From Craspedostauros australis (Eukaryota > Bacillariophyta > Bacillariophyceae > Mastogloiales > Achnanthaceae), in the NCBI GenBank assembly GCA_026770025.1, contig JAMXDE010000009.1:248001-312000 (forward strand): 64,000 nucleotides of DNA, read 5' to 3'. A program made the position numbers and the translations under genes. Below, piece by piece: positions 18,507-27,281 of this stretch (within the stretch, counting starts at the first letter, position 1; every line of letters starts with the position of its first letter). The notes under the pieces are model-generated. The model made no database searches, was not told the DNA's origin, and saw only the letters and a program-made list of their open reading frames with translations.

Positions 18507-21500
18507 TTAGAAGAGAATTCGCTGAGCTTGCTCTCTCCTTCGTGGTCCCAGCTGAGGCTTGGTTAGCATGTCAGCCAGATTGGTTTCCGATGGTTCATAC
18601 TGAATGGTTGCCACTCCAGCAGCCACATTCTCTCGAACGAAGTGATATGCAATTGCGTTGGCCTTCTTCCTGAGTTGTGATTCGGGTGCAGATGTGTTGT
18701 AGACGACGCTCTGATTGTTGACTCTGATGTCGGCTGGTCCATCCAAAGGAACACCCATCATTCGAAGCTTGTATCTCATGCCAATCACAATCTCCATGGC
18801 TGTCTTGAGTGCTGTGAATTCTGAACCAAATGTAGAAGTCTCGATGCCGTTCTGCTTCTTGCTGTACCATAGGATGGGTGAGGAATTTAAACAAAGCAAA
18901 ACACCTGTGCGTGATCTGCGAGTGACTTGGTCACCAGCATGATCCGCATCAACAAAACACGTCATTTGCACTTCCTTGCCTCTCGGTTCCGGCATGTCTT
19001 GAGGTATCAGTTCGCGTGCATCAGGATAGAAAGAAGTCCAATCCGGAGTCTGGGTGTTGCCCTTTTCGATGTAGGCGTCATCAAAGACCAGTCGTGATCG
19101 GTCATGTGAGTTCAAATAAGAGAAGATGTGAAAGAGAGCACGCAAGTGACCAGTTCGTGGCGCTGCACAGTATGTTGACATCATGCTCGTTTCGCAGCAT
19201 ATGTCGATTCGCCCCAGCTCAACGATCCACCTCAATATTCCGATCATCTGTTGGTAGTAGTTCATCTCTTCAGGATCACACAAGGATGTCGAGTCAAGTT
19301 CTGGACGATATCCATTTGGCAGGACGCATGACGCAGTGTTGCGGAATCTGCCACCACGTTCTTCGAGCCAGTGTTTGACCATCTTGATGACTTCTCGAAT
19401 GTAGCGTTGTGATCCCATGCTCCACTTGGGCCGCTCAGGCTCTGCTTTCAGATGGAAGGGAGCAATGGTTGAACCGAGGTATGATGTTGGTGGACCGATG
19501 GATTTGGGTTTGAGTAGAAAGAAAGAATCAATTTGTGAGAGCAAAGCGCGCGGGTCCTTGGATATGGCAAGTATGTCGTCAGTGTACACGAGGATGTACT
19601 CGTAATACTTTGACCCATCGCTCGTCTCTCCAGGTTTGAACCATACATCGCTGTCAGCGCGGCACGAGGTGAATCCGAGCGAGTCTCTGAGTGTCTCTGC
19701 GAGATGTGCCCTCCAAGCTGCGCCACTCGACTTCAGTCCGTAGAGTGCTCGACAGATGACGGCAATCTTTCCGGCGTCTTCTCCGAATTCAGGTCCACAC
19801 GTCGTGTATACCTGTTCACGACATGGTGCATTCAGATAGGCGTTCATCACGTCGGCTGCTTGTACGTCGAGATCGTTGAGTGCTGCGAGAAGGAATGCGA
19901 TTCGAACACTTTCGCGTGTGACCACACTCGCGTATGTGATGCTTGATGGCGTCTCCGTCATGTGGCCTCCGGCAACGAGCCGTGCCTTTCGTGTGAGATC
20001 GACCTTGATATCGAATATCATATGACATTCAATGTATGTGTGACCGATTGGTGGCTTGGTGTCTTCGCTCTTGATTGAAAATGCTGGACGGACGTTCTTC
20101 ATTTCCCGTTCGAGTGCCTTGCGCCATAAGTCGGTGCCTGTCTCCTCGTCAATAGCAAGTGCGCGTTGTACCGTCTTCGGCAACTCGAGGCCATATTTTT
20201 CGTTTCGTCTGAAGTATCGTTTCTGGTTTGCCATAATGATCCTGTTTCGTCGCTTCAAAGTGTAAGGAACCCACCAACGGAAAGCGGGCTCATGAGCAAG
20301 ATTGTTGACGTCTGCGTATTCGGCTGTCTTGACTGGGTCGGCCTCCTTCGCGTCTCTCAAATGAATCCACGATGTGGACCCGTCCTTCCACAGTATACAT
20401 AGCTTCCATCCCTTGGTTGACTTGGTTGTGGTGGTGTCGTTGACGTTTGCTGCCGTTGGTAGTTTCTTGTGATCGATGATGTCTTCCATGAGTAGTGTCG
20501 TGTATCCGTCTTCATCCATCCGTGCGTATATGCTGTTCGCGATTTGGTTTGCGTTGTAGACTTCGCTGTGTCCGTCAATGAATTCAACCTCGTACATAGA
20601 AGTGTCAAGAAAAGGATTTGTGTGAGAACGACCAATCAACTGTCCGCTTGCATCGCGCTTGCGACGTTTCACGGTTCCGTACTGCATGTCATCGCCAGTG
20701 GACAATAACACTCGTGCAGATAGATATCGATCGTATGCATCAGTCTCCGCATCTGCAGAATCTGACAATGGTTGCAAAGGTTGTTGTTGTTCGAGGAAAG
20801 CAATGTCTTCGGCGGTATCATCGACATCATCGCCGTCGTCTTCAGGTTGGATGCCTTCCATTCGATCTTTCCATTTCGACTGTAGCTTGGACATGTAATC
20901 GGCCTGTCTCTGCTTGATCGCTTCACTGTTCTGGTCGGCAACGGACAAAGGAATCACAGAAGATTTAGAAACAACAACGCCGGATTGGGTGAGAACATAC
21001 GAGCACATTGCCTCTCCCACGGTTCGTGAAGGACCGAGGTAGCGACCGAGATGCTTCGTATTCATTTCAGCATCTTGTGGATTGATGTACCACACAAAGT
21101 CGAACCACCCAAATTCAGAAATGTGTGAGATGTCGGCTGTGTCACCAGTCAGAATCGTCGTTGGTGTCTGACCATGCAGATCGTAGATTTGTAATGCAGT
21201 GTTGCTTCGGATCTCGGCGCAATACTCGAAGCAATAATCCCATAGATATGCTGGTGTGTTTGTGGATGTCATGAGTCGACGGTAGTGACGTCTGAGCTCA
21301 CGAATTGTCGCTTCAGCCTTGTTCTGATTGTGAATGTAGGCTTCGATTGGTCGGAGTGAGACCTGAGCCTTGAGAAGTTTCGCTCTGAAGTCGCCCTCGA
21401 CAAGCTCTTTCGCATTATCTGGTATCATGGTGTGTGGAATTCCGTAGTCTCTGAACAATTCGTCAAGTGTCTGTGCAGCTTCGCGTCGGGCTGCCATTGG

Positions 21501-22328
21501 GTACACTCGGACCCAATGAAACGGCGTACAATAGATCATGGCACACTTGTTTCCGCGTATGGACTTTGTCTTCGCGATCATCGTATCCGTGTACATCTTG
21601 GTGTTGAGGCGGCGATATCGAAGTTGCATTGCATATGGAACCAAACGACGTGTCCCCGTTGTCGTGCTGAAGTCTCTGACAGCCAATTGTGTTGTGACGC
21701 CAAGCGTGCGCCGTGCTGCTTCAATACCGATGCGCCATCTTGCCGCCAGCTGCTCTGGCGTAACCGTCCCCTTTCGATTGGAGGTACGTGCATGTTGAAT
21801 GGAATGTATTTCGCGTTGACATGTAAGTGATGAAATGTGTTGCATCTGCTTTTCTGACTCAAGCTTGGTACGAATGGACGCCTCGTCGTCCCCTGTCGAC
21901 AGCTGGGCTGGATCCCAATACTGATCGGATGTCATATAGACGTGTACGCAATCATGGTCGGACCTAATTTCGTCCTGTGTAGGTTTGCGTATATGGAAGT
22001 ATGAAACTGTACCATGTAGCTGAAGAGGAATATGCAGATCGTAATGTGAATGAAGAATAGAATGTGAGTGTGCATGGCGCTCATCCTCCGGCAACATCGT
22101 GAGAGGTGTTTCATTGATTGTAACGCCAGCCATGCGCAATTGGTGTGGACACAACAGCGGATGTTGTAAATTGTCGAAGTATAACGATTGAGGAAAGAAG
22201 AGAATGTAAGTCGTGTACGAGATCGGATCATCATATGCAATTGCCGCTGTAACAATGGGTACGTTCTCGACGTCTCCCAATGTGTCCAAAAATGGTGATG
22301 TTGTGACAGTTTGTGAGGTACGATGCAC
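18507..22328 (-). CDS. Copia pol: integrase, reverse transcriptase, RNase H
   Basis: This is a long frame of about 1270 residues. An integrase core comes first (a CAMIYCTPFHWVRVYP strand, then IPDNAKELVEG and NQNKAEATIRELRRHYR). Reverse transcriptase follows, with DVQAADVMNAYLNAPCREQV, the ALYGLKSSGAAWR block and the YILVYTDDILAIS catalytic strand. RNase H closes the protein (MTCFVDADHAGDQVTRRSRT, ETSTFGSEFTALKTA, ETNLADMLTKPQ). This domain order is that of Ty1/copia elements. The first about 200 residues are poorly conserved and would hold the protease if present; I do not see a clear protease motif there. It is part of the element described at 18145-24683. Confidence 0.88.
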   Translation of the reverse strand: MHRTSQTVTTSPFLDTLGDVENVPIVTAAIAYDDPISYTTYILFFPQSLYFDNLQHPLLCPHQLRMAGVTINETPLTMLPEDERHAHSHSILHSHYDLHIPLQLHGTVSYFHIRKPTQDEIRSDHDCVHVYMTSDQYWDPAQLSTGDDEASIRTKLESEKQMQHISSLTCQREIHSIQHARTSNRKGTVTPEQLAARWRIGIEAARRTLGVTTQLAVRDFSTTTGTRRLVPYAMQLRYRRLNTKMYTDTMIAKTKSIRGNKCAMIYCTPFHWVRVYPMAARREAAQTLDELFRDYGIPHTMIPDNAKELVEGDFRAKLLKAQVSLRPIEAYIHNQNKAEATIRELRRHYRRLMTSTNTPAYLWDYCFEYCAEIRSNTALQIYDLHGQTPTTILTGDTADISHISEFGWFDFVWYINPQDAEMNTKHLGRYLGPSRTVGEAMCSYVLTQSGVVVSKSSVIPLSVADQNSEAIKQRQADYMSKLQSKWKDRMEGIQPEDDGDDVDDTAEDIAFLEQQQPLQPLSDSADAETDAYDRYLSARVLLSTGDDMQYGTVKRRKRDASGQLIGRSHTNPFLDTSMYEVEFIDGHSEVYNANQIANSIYARMDEDGYTTLLMEDIIDHKKLPTAANVNDTTTTKSTKGWKLCILWKDGSTSWIHLRDAKEADPVKTAEYADVNNLAHEPAFRWWVPYTLKRRNRIIMANQKRYFRRNEKYGLELPKTVQRALAIDEETGTDLWRKALEREMKNVRPAFSIKSEDTKPPIGHTYIECHMIFDIKVDLTRKARLVAGGHMTETPSSITYASVVTRESVRIAFLLAALNDLDVQAADVMNAYLNAPCREQVYTTCGPEFGEDAGKIAVICRALYGLKSSGAAWRAHLAETLRDSLGFTSCRADSDVWFKPGETSDGSKYYEYILVYTDDILAISKDPRALLSQIDSFFLLKPKSIGPPTSYLGSTIAPFHLKAEPERPKWSMGSQRYIREVIKMVKHWLEERGGRFRNTASCVLPNGYRPELDSTSLCDPEEMNYYQQMIGILRWIVELGRIDICCETSMMSTYCAAPRTGHLRALFHIFSYLNSHDRSRLVFDDAYIEKGNTQTPDWTSFYPDARELIPQDMPEPRGKEVQMTCFVDADHAGDQVTRRSRTGVLLCLNSSPILWYSKKQNGIETSTFGSEFTALKTAMEIVIGMRYKLRMMGVPLDGPADIRVNNQSVVYNTSAPESQLRKKANAIAYHFVRENVAAGVATIQYEPSETNLADMLTKPQLGPRRREQAQRILF

Positions 22329-22448
22329 AATGTAAGCAGATGGTCCAAAAGCGCAAGTGTCAGCGTGTGAGTCCAGCTCAGCCCTGGATGTGTCAGGTGG
22401 AAGGGATTGGCTCGTCGCAGTTGTTCGGCGACGCCCTCCCGCCTCATG

Positions 22449-23942
22449 TCAGGACTGGCTTTGTTGGTTTCGGCGCGTCACGAAAGCACCGATGCCGCTC
22501 CTTTGCTGCTGGTTGGTGGAGGCACCTCCCGAGGCAGCAGAAGTCAATTGTGACACCTCCTCATTTCGCTGATTTGTGCTTTGACCCTGCGTGCTGACCA
22601 CTGCGACTCCACGTCTCGCGTCACGTTCCTGTCTTAATGCAATAGCACGAGCCCTTTGCGATGCTGACATTGCCGCCCACTCATCTCGATCGTAATATCT
22701 GTCTGTGACTTTCATATTCGCATCATACTGTGGCTTGCTCTTGTCACCACCTCTTCCTCGACCACCTCTGCCACCCCGGCCTCTGCCTCCACCTGAGCGA
22801 CGCCGGTACTTTGGACTATTGCCTTGTAGTCCTGCGATACGTCGGTTGACTGCAGTATCAGTGCGTTGGTCCAATGATTCCGACAAATAGTTGACTGTGT
22901 TGTGGAAGCTGGATCGAATTGATGGTGTTGCACGTACGACTTCGCATGCTGCCTTGAGACGGTCATCCTTGATGCCGCGAGTGAGACGTCGCACTTTTGC
23001 CTCTTCGACTTGTGGTTCACCACCTTGTGCGAGGTCCTCGAAGGCTGCATTTAGTCGTTGCGCATAAGTCTCGAACGTGAAGTTTCGTGCTTTTCCATCA
23101 AAGTAAGACTCTGCGATAATCTTGTCTGCTGACGCTTTCGTTCTCGCTTGGTAAGAGTCTCCACGATAGTGTTGCTCCAACGCCTGATGTCCTGCGCGTC
23201 CATTTTTGGATCGTTCGAATCCTTGCACCCAATTCCACGCTGGGCCTCCATGTGTCACAGCTCGGATCACTTGCCAAACTGCTGCATTGTCTGTCCTGTA
23301 GGTCAAGTCCACGTGTGGTGCTCGATCAATGAGTTCGTCCAATAATGTCGGCTCTCCAAATCCTTGTATCACAGGCGGAGATCTGTCTTCTGGTTTTGCC
23401 GAATCTGGCCGAATGACGTATGCCAAAGGCACGTCCCTGCTTCCAAGCGTATTCTCCAAATAGTTCTTGATGTCCTCCAATGTTTCCCTGACATTCTCGA
23501 TCTTGGTAAGCAATTCTGGTATTGGCAAAGGGTCCGCTTTCTTGATGCGTTTCTCTTCCTTGAACAAGCTCCACACACTCTTCAATCTTGATAGTGTGGC
23601 GTTCGAAGACGTGAAAGTCCGTTGAATGCGGCTGTAGTGAAATCGCAAATATCGAAGTTGTCGCAATCGCTGTTCGTAGACCCATCCAAAAGGCACTCCT
23701 GGATTCTTGATCATCGTCGGTATTCCAGTATCTGACTTTGAGGGTACGAATGACGGGTTCTGAATGTAGCCACTGCCTTGTCGAATTGTCTTGCATAAGC
23801 CTTGGATCTCGTCATCATCAAAGGCGAGCAGGTCGTCGAATGACGCAATCCCTTGCTCCTTCAACGCTTGACCCATTGCATCTTCTGGAAACAGTAGCAC
23901 ATTTCGAAGGTAGTTCTGTATCTCAGCTGCTGCTCCTGCCAT
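22449..23942 (-). CDS. Copia gag
   Basis: This 497-residue frame starts at an ATG. It has the helical capsid-like core of copia gag proteins: a FTFETYAQRLNAAFEDLAQG block followed by VRRLTRGIKDDRLKAACEVV. An Arg/Gly-rich tail (RRRSGGGRGRGGRGGRGRGG) probably binds RNA in place of a zinc knuckle. It precedes pol in the element's direction with about 120 bp between the two long frames. Confidence 0.8.
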   Translation of the reverse strand: MAGAAAEIQNYLRNVLLFPEDAMGQALKEQGIASFDDLLAFDDDEIQGLCKTIRQGSGYIQNPSFVPSKSDTGIPTMIKNPGVPFGWVYEQRLRQLRYLRFHYSRIQRTFTSSNATLSRLKSVWSLFKEEKRIKKADPLPIPELLTKIENVRETLEDIKNYLENTLGSRDVPLAYVIRPDSAKPEDRSPPVIQGFGEPTLLDELIDRAPHVDLTYRTDNAAVWQVIRAVTHGGPAWNWVQGFERSKNGRAGHQALEQHYRGDSYQARTKASADKIIAESYFDGKARNFTFETYAQRLNAAFEDLAQGGEPQVEEAKVRRLTRGIKDDRLKAACEVVRATPSIRSSFHNTVNYLSESLDQRTDTAVNRRIAGLQGNSPKYRRRSGGGRGRGGRGGRGRGGDKSKPQYDANMKVTDRYYDRDEWAAMSASQRARAIALRQERDARRGVAVVSTQGQSTNQRNEEVSQLTSAASGGASTNQQQRSGIGAFVTRRNQQSQS

Positions 23943-24515
23943 GGTGGTTGTCTTTCATGCGTTGGTATACTCGTCTTGGTTGCTGTTGTTGTCTGTGTTG
24001 TAATCGTGTGTTAATCGTGCGAATTGTAGTTTTTGTGAGAAAAGCGAATGCGTTCCGTGACGCTCAAAACAACAGATCAACAAACAAAGCGAAGGCAGAT
24101 TAACACGCTGGAACACGGCGCGTCTGCAGTTAGTCTCATCACATCATGTCCATTTCCCCCAGCAGTCGTGCTACTGCGTGCCTGTTCCGTATACAGTGAA
24201 GTCGCGAAGCGGGAATTTTGACCCAGGATCTGTACCACCACCATGGGCAGCCGACTCAAGGAACGAACATGTCGATCACATGCTTGATGCGTCCATCATT
24301 GCCACTCAGTTTCGCATTTGCGATAACACTGAGTTGATGTCTCTCTGGTGTTGATCGAAAACCACCAGCACATGGTAGTCAAAGGAGACACCGCACTATG
24401 CAGGCTGTGCCGGCCATGGCGGGATCTGCACATGTTGCAGCCCAGTATTATCGTAGCCTCCTCAGGCTGTTCCTCTATGTTGTTGCTCAGAAAGAGCGAC
24501 GAGTCAATGATAAAC

Positions 24516-24683
24516 CAAACTCTACTTGCGGGGAAAGGCATGGAATCGAAGGGAAACTGATTGATTATGAGCACAAGGCATGAGCCATTTACCCCTGACG
24601 TGGTCTCTACTGTGCTGCGTACGATTCAGCCGCTGATGCCCTGTCTAACGCCCAATTAACCGAAATAACGCTCGCGTCTCCTT
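24516..24683 (-). repeat. 5' LTR of the copia element
   Basis: This repeat is identical to 18145-18312 over about 168 bp and is followed by the right copy of the GGGCG target duplication. It should hold the element's promoter. About 570 bp of untranslated leader separate it from gag. Confidence 0.85.
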
Positions 24684-24688
24684 GGGCG

Positions 24689-25049
24689 GGCGAAGCCGAT
24701 CAACGATGATGACTGTGTGGTACGATCATGCAAGGCGCAGCGTCACAGAGCATTGGTTGAACAACGTTAACGTTAACACGTAGAGAAGTCTCAGTTGATA
24801 CCCTCAATTTGACTATCTTGCGAGTACTAGCATAGTACCAAGTTGGTTTTCATCGGAGGTGGTGCTCACGCCACTGATACCACACGCAGCGTGGATTACA
24901 TATCGTAGGAGTGTTTTGACAATACTGCTCTATACTGGGTCTGCTACGTTATTTTACTTGTAGTACTTTGGCAGAGAGTATGGTTGATTGGTTGGCTGAT
25001 TGGTGAGGCGCTGGAATGCTCCCAGAGGGACAACTAACCAGGTCGTCGC
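24689..25049. other. Host 3' flank of the PPR locus
   Basis: Bases 24689-24709 continue the PPR reading frame in phase for six codons to a TGA, so this is the displaced original gene end. The rest is intergenic with a GTTAACGTTAAC palindrome near 24764. No gene is supported. Confidence 0.5.
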
Positions 25050-25300
25050 TTAGGCCTTTCCTTGTGCCTGTCGTGCCATGCGGCGGCGCTGCATACGCTC
25101 GAACTTCTTGCGCATGCGTCCCTCCTTGATCTTGCGCTTCTTCTTCTCCTGCGAATTCTCGAAGTAACGTTTGTGACGCAGCTCCATCATGTGTCCGGAC
25201 TTGTTGACTTCGCGCTTGAATCTTCGCAGGGCGGACTCGATTGGCTCGCCATCTCCGACGGAAACCTTGACGCTGACGTTGAGGTCAGTGGCTTGGCGGG
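25050..25300 (-). CDS. rpsU-like: Ribosomal protein bS21, body exon
   Basis: The frame NVSVKVSVGDGEPIESALRR, then FKREVNKSGHMMELRHKRYF and a long Lys/Arg-rich helix is the bacterial-type S21 family of the small organellar ribosomal subunit, near the anti-Shine-Dalgarno end of 16S-type rRNA. Bacterial S21 is about 70 residues; this part gives about 80. An ATG at 25337 could start a 95-residue protein whose first residues (MTIITTIITANAARQ) look non-specific. A better model splices a plastid-targeting exon (26098-26185) to a CAG acceptor at 25301-25303: the phases match (one base plus two bases) and a pyrimidine-rich tract precedes the acceptor. The resulting protein is 112 residues. Certainty is high for S21, moderate for the splice. 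Confidence 0.85.
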
Positions 25301-26097
25301 CTGCATTGGCAGTGATGATGGTAGTGATGATAGTCATGATGGTAGTGATGATTGATGTGCAATGAGACAAAAGGAACAGAAAGCAAGCGAGGTTGTGTGT
25401 GAGAACGAGTTCATGCGAGACGAAGACGGTCTTGGATGATGGCTGACGGCGGTTGGCTGATGAGATGAAACCCCAAGTGGTCTCGCACAGGACCGGCTGC
25501 GGATTGAGTTGTTGGAAGGTGGAGATTGGCACACAACCTGTTCACGCGACATCGTCGTCAGACTTTCACAACCAGCTCAACCACCGACCAGATTTGCAGC
25601 TCAAGCCGTGGCGGTTTCATCAACCCAAGTCATCCCCTGAGGTTTGTCCAGCACAAGAAGATGTCCAAGATATCCCACACCAACGTGACGATGCTTCCCC
25701 CATGCCTTGACCACGTGGATGGATGATGCTGGCGTCTCATCGAACGACCCACAGTGACCTTCGACAGCCCGGAGGGGGTGATTTGAAGTACGTCAGCCAG
25801 TCCACAGTTTGCATCCGTGCTGCTGTTTCCATCTGCTGGGACAGTTCGCGTGGCGGTTGAACTACTCGGTGGCGGACGTCCACCGCAACCAACGGTTCGA
25901 TCATCACCTCTGGGCCATCATTTGAATCCATTCATGAAGTGTTGAAACCGCCCATGGTCATCCATGCCAGATGATGACAAGGCATCCCGATGCAGTCTAC
26001 TCTCGAAGAGCCCCGTAGACCGACACAAACGATACAGTGCTCCAAGAGGGGTGGTGCGGTCTTGCGTCACTCCATCGATACCCGAAGAGATACTCAC
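25301..26097 (-). other. Proposed 797-bp intron of the bS21 gene
   Basis: The donor GTGAGTA lies at 26097-26091 (minus strand) and the acceptor CAG at 25303-25301. Frames inside are short and lack domains. This is long for a diatom intron, so an additional small exon or two separate genes remain possible. Confidence 0.4.
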
Positions 26098-26185
26098 AGA
26101 AAGCAGGCTGCGGGGCGAAGGCCGATGTGCTGACGGCAACAAGGGCCACGACGAGCAGAGAAAGGCTAAAGCTGAACTTGGCCAT
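26098..26185 (-). CDS. Plastid-targeting first exon (signal peptide + ASAFAP-type motif)
   Basis: The ATG at 26185 opens MAKFSFSLSLLVVALVAVST followed by SAFAPQPAF, a classic diatom bipartite presequence: an ER signal peptide, then cleavage before the Phe of an ASAFAP-like motif and a short transit region. The exon ends one base into a codon at an excellent donor (T|GTGAGTA). All frames directly after a nearby acceptor stop quickly, so the mature protein must be encoded further downstream. The bS21 exon at 25050-25300 fits in strand, phase and function, since plastid ribosomal S21 is nuclear-encoded in many algae. If not S21, this is the start of an unidentified plastid protein. Confidence 0.65.
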
Positions 26186-27030
26186 GGTGATGTTCTTTTC
26201 TGATGCTATTGCTTGTTATCAGCCGCATTCAGTTGGTTGTGGGGGGGCTATCGTGAACAAGGAGTCCTCCTTCTCCTTGCCTCCTTGATGGCTGGCTGCT
26301 GGCTCGTTGATGTCTGCGCGATGGCGCCGTTCGCGTTGACGCAGAACGCCCATCGTCTTGTTGCCAACAGCGTGAGGTGGTGATGAAACGACGCGGTGAT
26401 TTGGTTCTTTCCTTTTCTGTCGATGTTGATGGGAGGTAACGCACGTGGAGACGACGGGTTGTTGGCCAGACAGAGTAACAGTCCGATGTGTCGAAAGCGT
26501 TCTATGGAATTCGGAATTTGGAACTCCATTTCAGTCGATCGACTCCACTCTAAATGTGACCCAATTCAGTCATGAGATATCGCAATCGAAATAAATGTAG
26601 TTGTAGAGACGGAAAACAATTGTTCTCATCCATGGTTTTCAAGAAGGACGATCGAGGAATGGAATAGCAGAGAAGATGGAAAGCGGCCCATCCGTGCAAT
26701 TCTCCTGCCTTTCCTCCCATCCGTGAATATGAGGGTTGAAAAGAGGAGCTCAGGAAGATTGCATCTGCACAACATGCTGATTGGAGTGAAAAGCAAAGAT
26801 GCATAGAGTAGGTTGGTGCGGAAGCCAAGAGGGGCGGCAGGAATACGACTACGGATGGCGATCCAAAATAACCAATCAAGACTACGATTTCATGCTGCTG
26901 GGTTGTTGCGCACTCCAAAGAAGGTCAGAAGAAGGCGCAACGTCAACAGAAAGTCAGAAAATGGCGTCCCTCATTCTACAATAACATAATTATACACTAA
27001 TTTCATCACATTACGCAAGAACAGAAACGA
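26186..27030. other. Intergenic region upstream of the bS21 start
   Basis: About 840 bp contain only short, overlapping frames without domain content. The region should include the promoter for the minus-strand targeting exon and the upstream flank of the tRNA gene. Confidence 0.45.
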
Positions 27031-27103
27031 TCACCTTTAGCTCAGTTGGCAGAGCGTGCGACTGTTAATCGCAAGGCCACTGGTTCGATCCCAGTATGGT
27101 GAG
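27031..27103 (+). tRNA. tRNA-Asn (anticodon GTT)
   Basis: This 73-nt cloverleaf has an acceptor stem TCACCTT/ATGGTGA with one T-T mismatch, a D arm GCTCAGTTGGCAGAGC, an anticodon stem-loop with GTT at 27064-27066, and a T arm CACTGGTTCGATCCCAGT. The A box (TAGCTCAGTTGG) and B box (GGTTCGATCC) are intact and CCA is not encoded, as in nuclear tRNA genes. There is no intron. It reads Asn AAC/AAU codons. Confidence 0.95.
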
Positions 27104-27104
27104 C

Positions 27105-27109
27105 TTTTT
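27105..27109 (+). terminator. Pol III T5 terminator of tRNA-Asn
   Basis: Five T residues begin two bases after the discriminator base of tRNA-Asn, the usual RNA polymerase III stop signal. Confidence 0.8.
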
Positions 27110-27281
27110 GTTCCCATTCCATCCTTTTGGGCCTTTTTGGGTCACGAAAGAGAAAATGAGGGTTGAGCTGATGTGACGAAACACAGAGACGAAGTGCATC
27201 CAACACCCAATCGCCATCAAACGATCACATCCACGCATCTGTGCAACGGACAAATGAAGAGGAGGACGTTACTTTGATGTG

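Larger units (their letters stand above)
18145..24683 (-). mobile_element. Ty1/copia LTR retrotransposon (CoDi-like), young
   Basis: The 6.54-kb element lies on the minus strand, bounded by identical direct repeats of about 168 bp (LTRs) and flanked by the 5-bp target duplication GGGCG at 18140-18144 and 24684-24688. Because a GG is shared just inside, the exact LTR edge is uncertain by one or two bases. Order in the element's direction is LTR, gag (22449-23942), integrase-RT-RNase H pol (18507-22328), LTR. Integrase upstream of RT makes it Ty1/copia. The protein types match diatom CoDi elements. Identical LTRs imply a very recent insertion. Both long frames look whole, and I see no obvious breaks. 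Confidence 0.9.

Noticed and set aside
18145-24685. Reading the 170-bp repeats as a segmental duplication of the PPR gene end
   Set aside because: They bound exactly a gag-pol unit and have a matching GGGCG outside each, which fits LTRs and target duplication better.
25535-25997. Small minus frames downstream of the targeting exon as its second exon
   Set aside because: No acceptor close to the donor gave an in-phase frame longer than about 20 codons with protein-like content.
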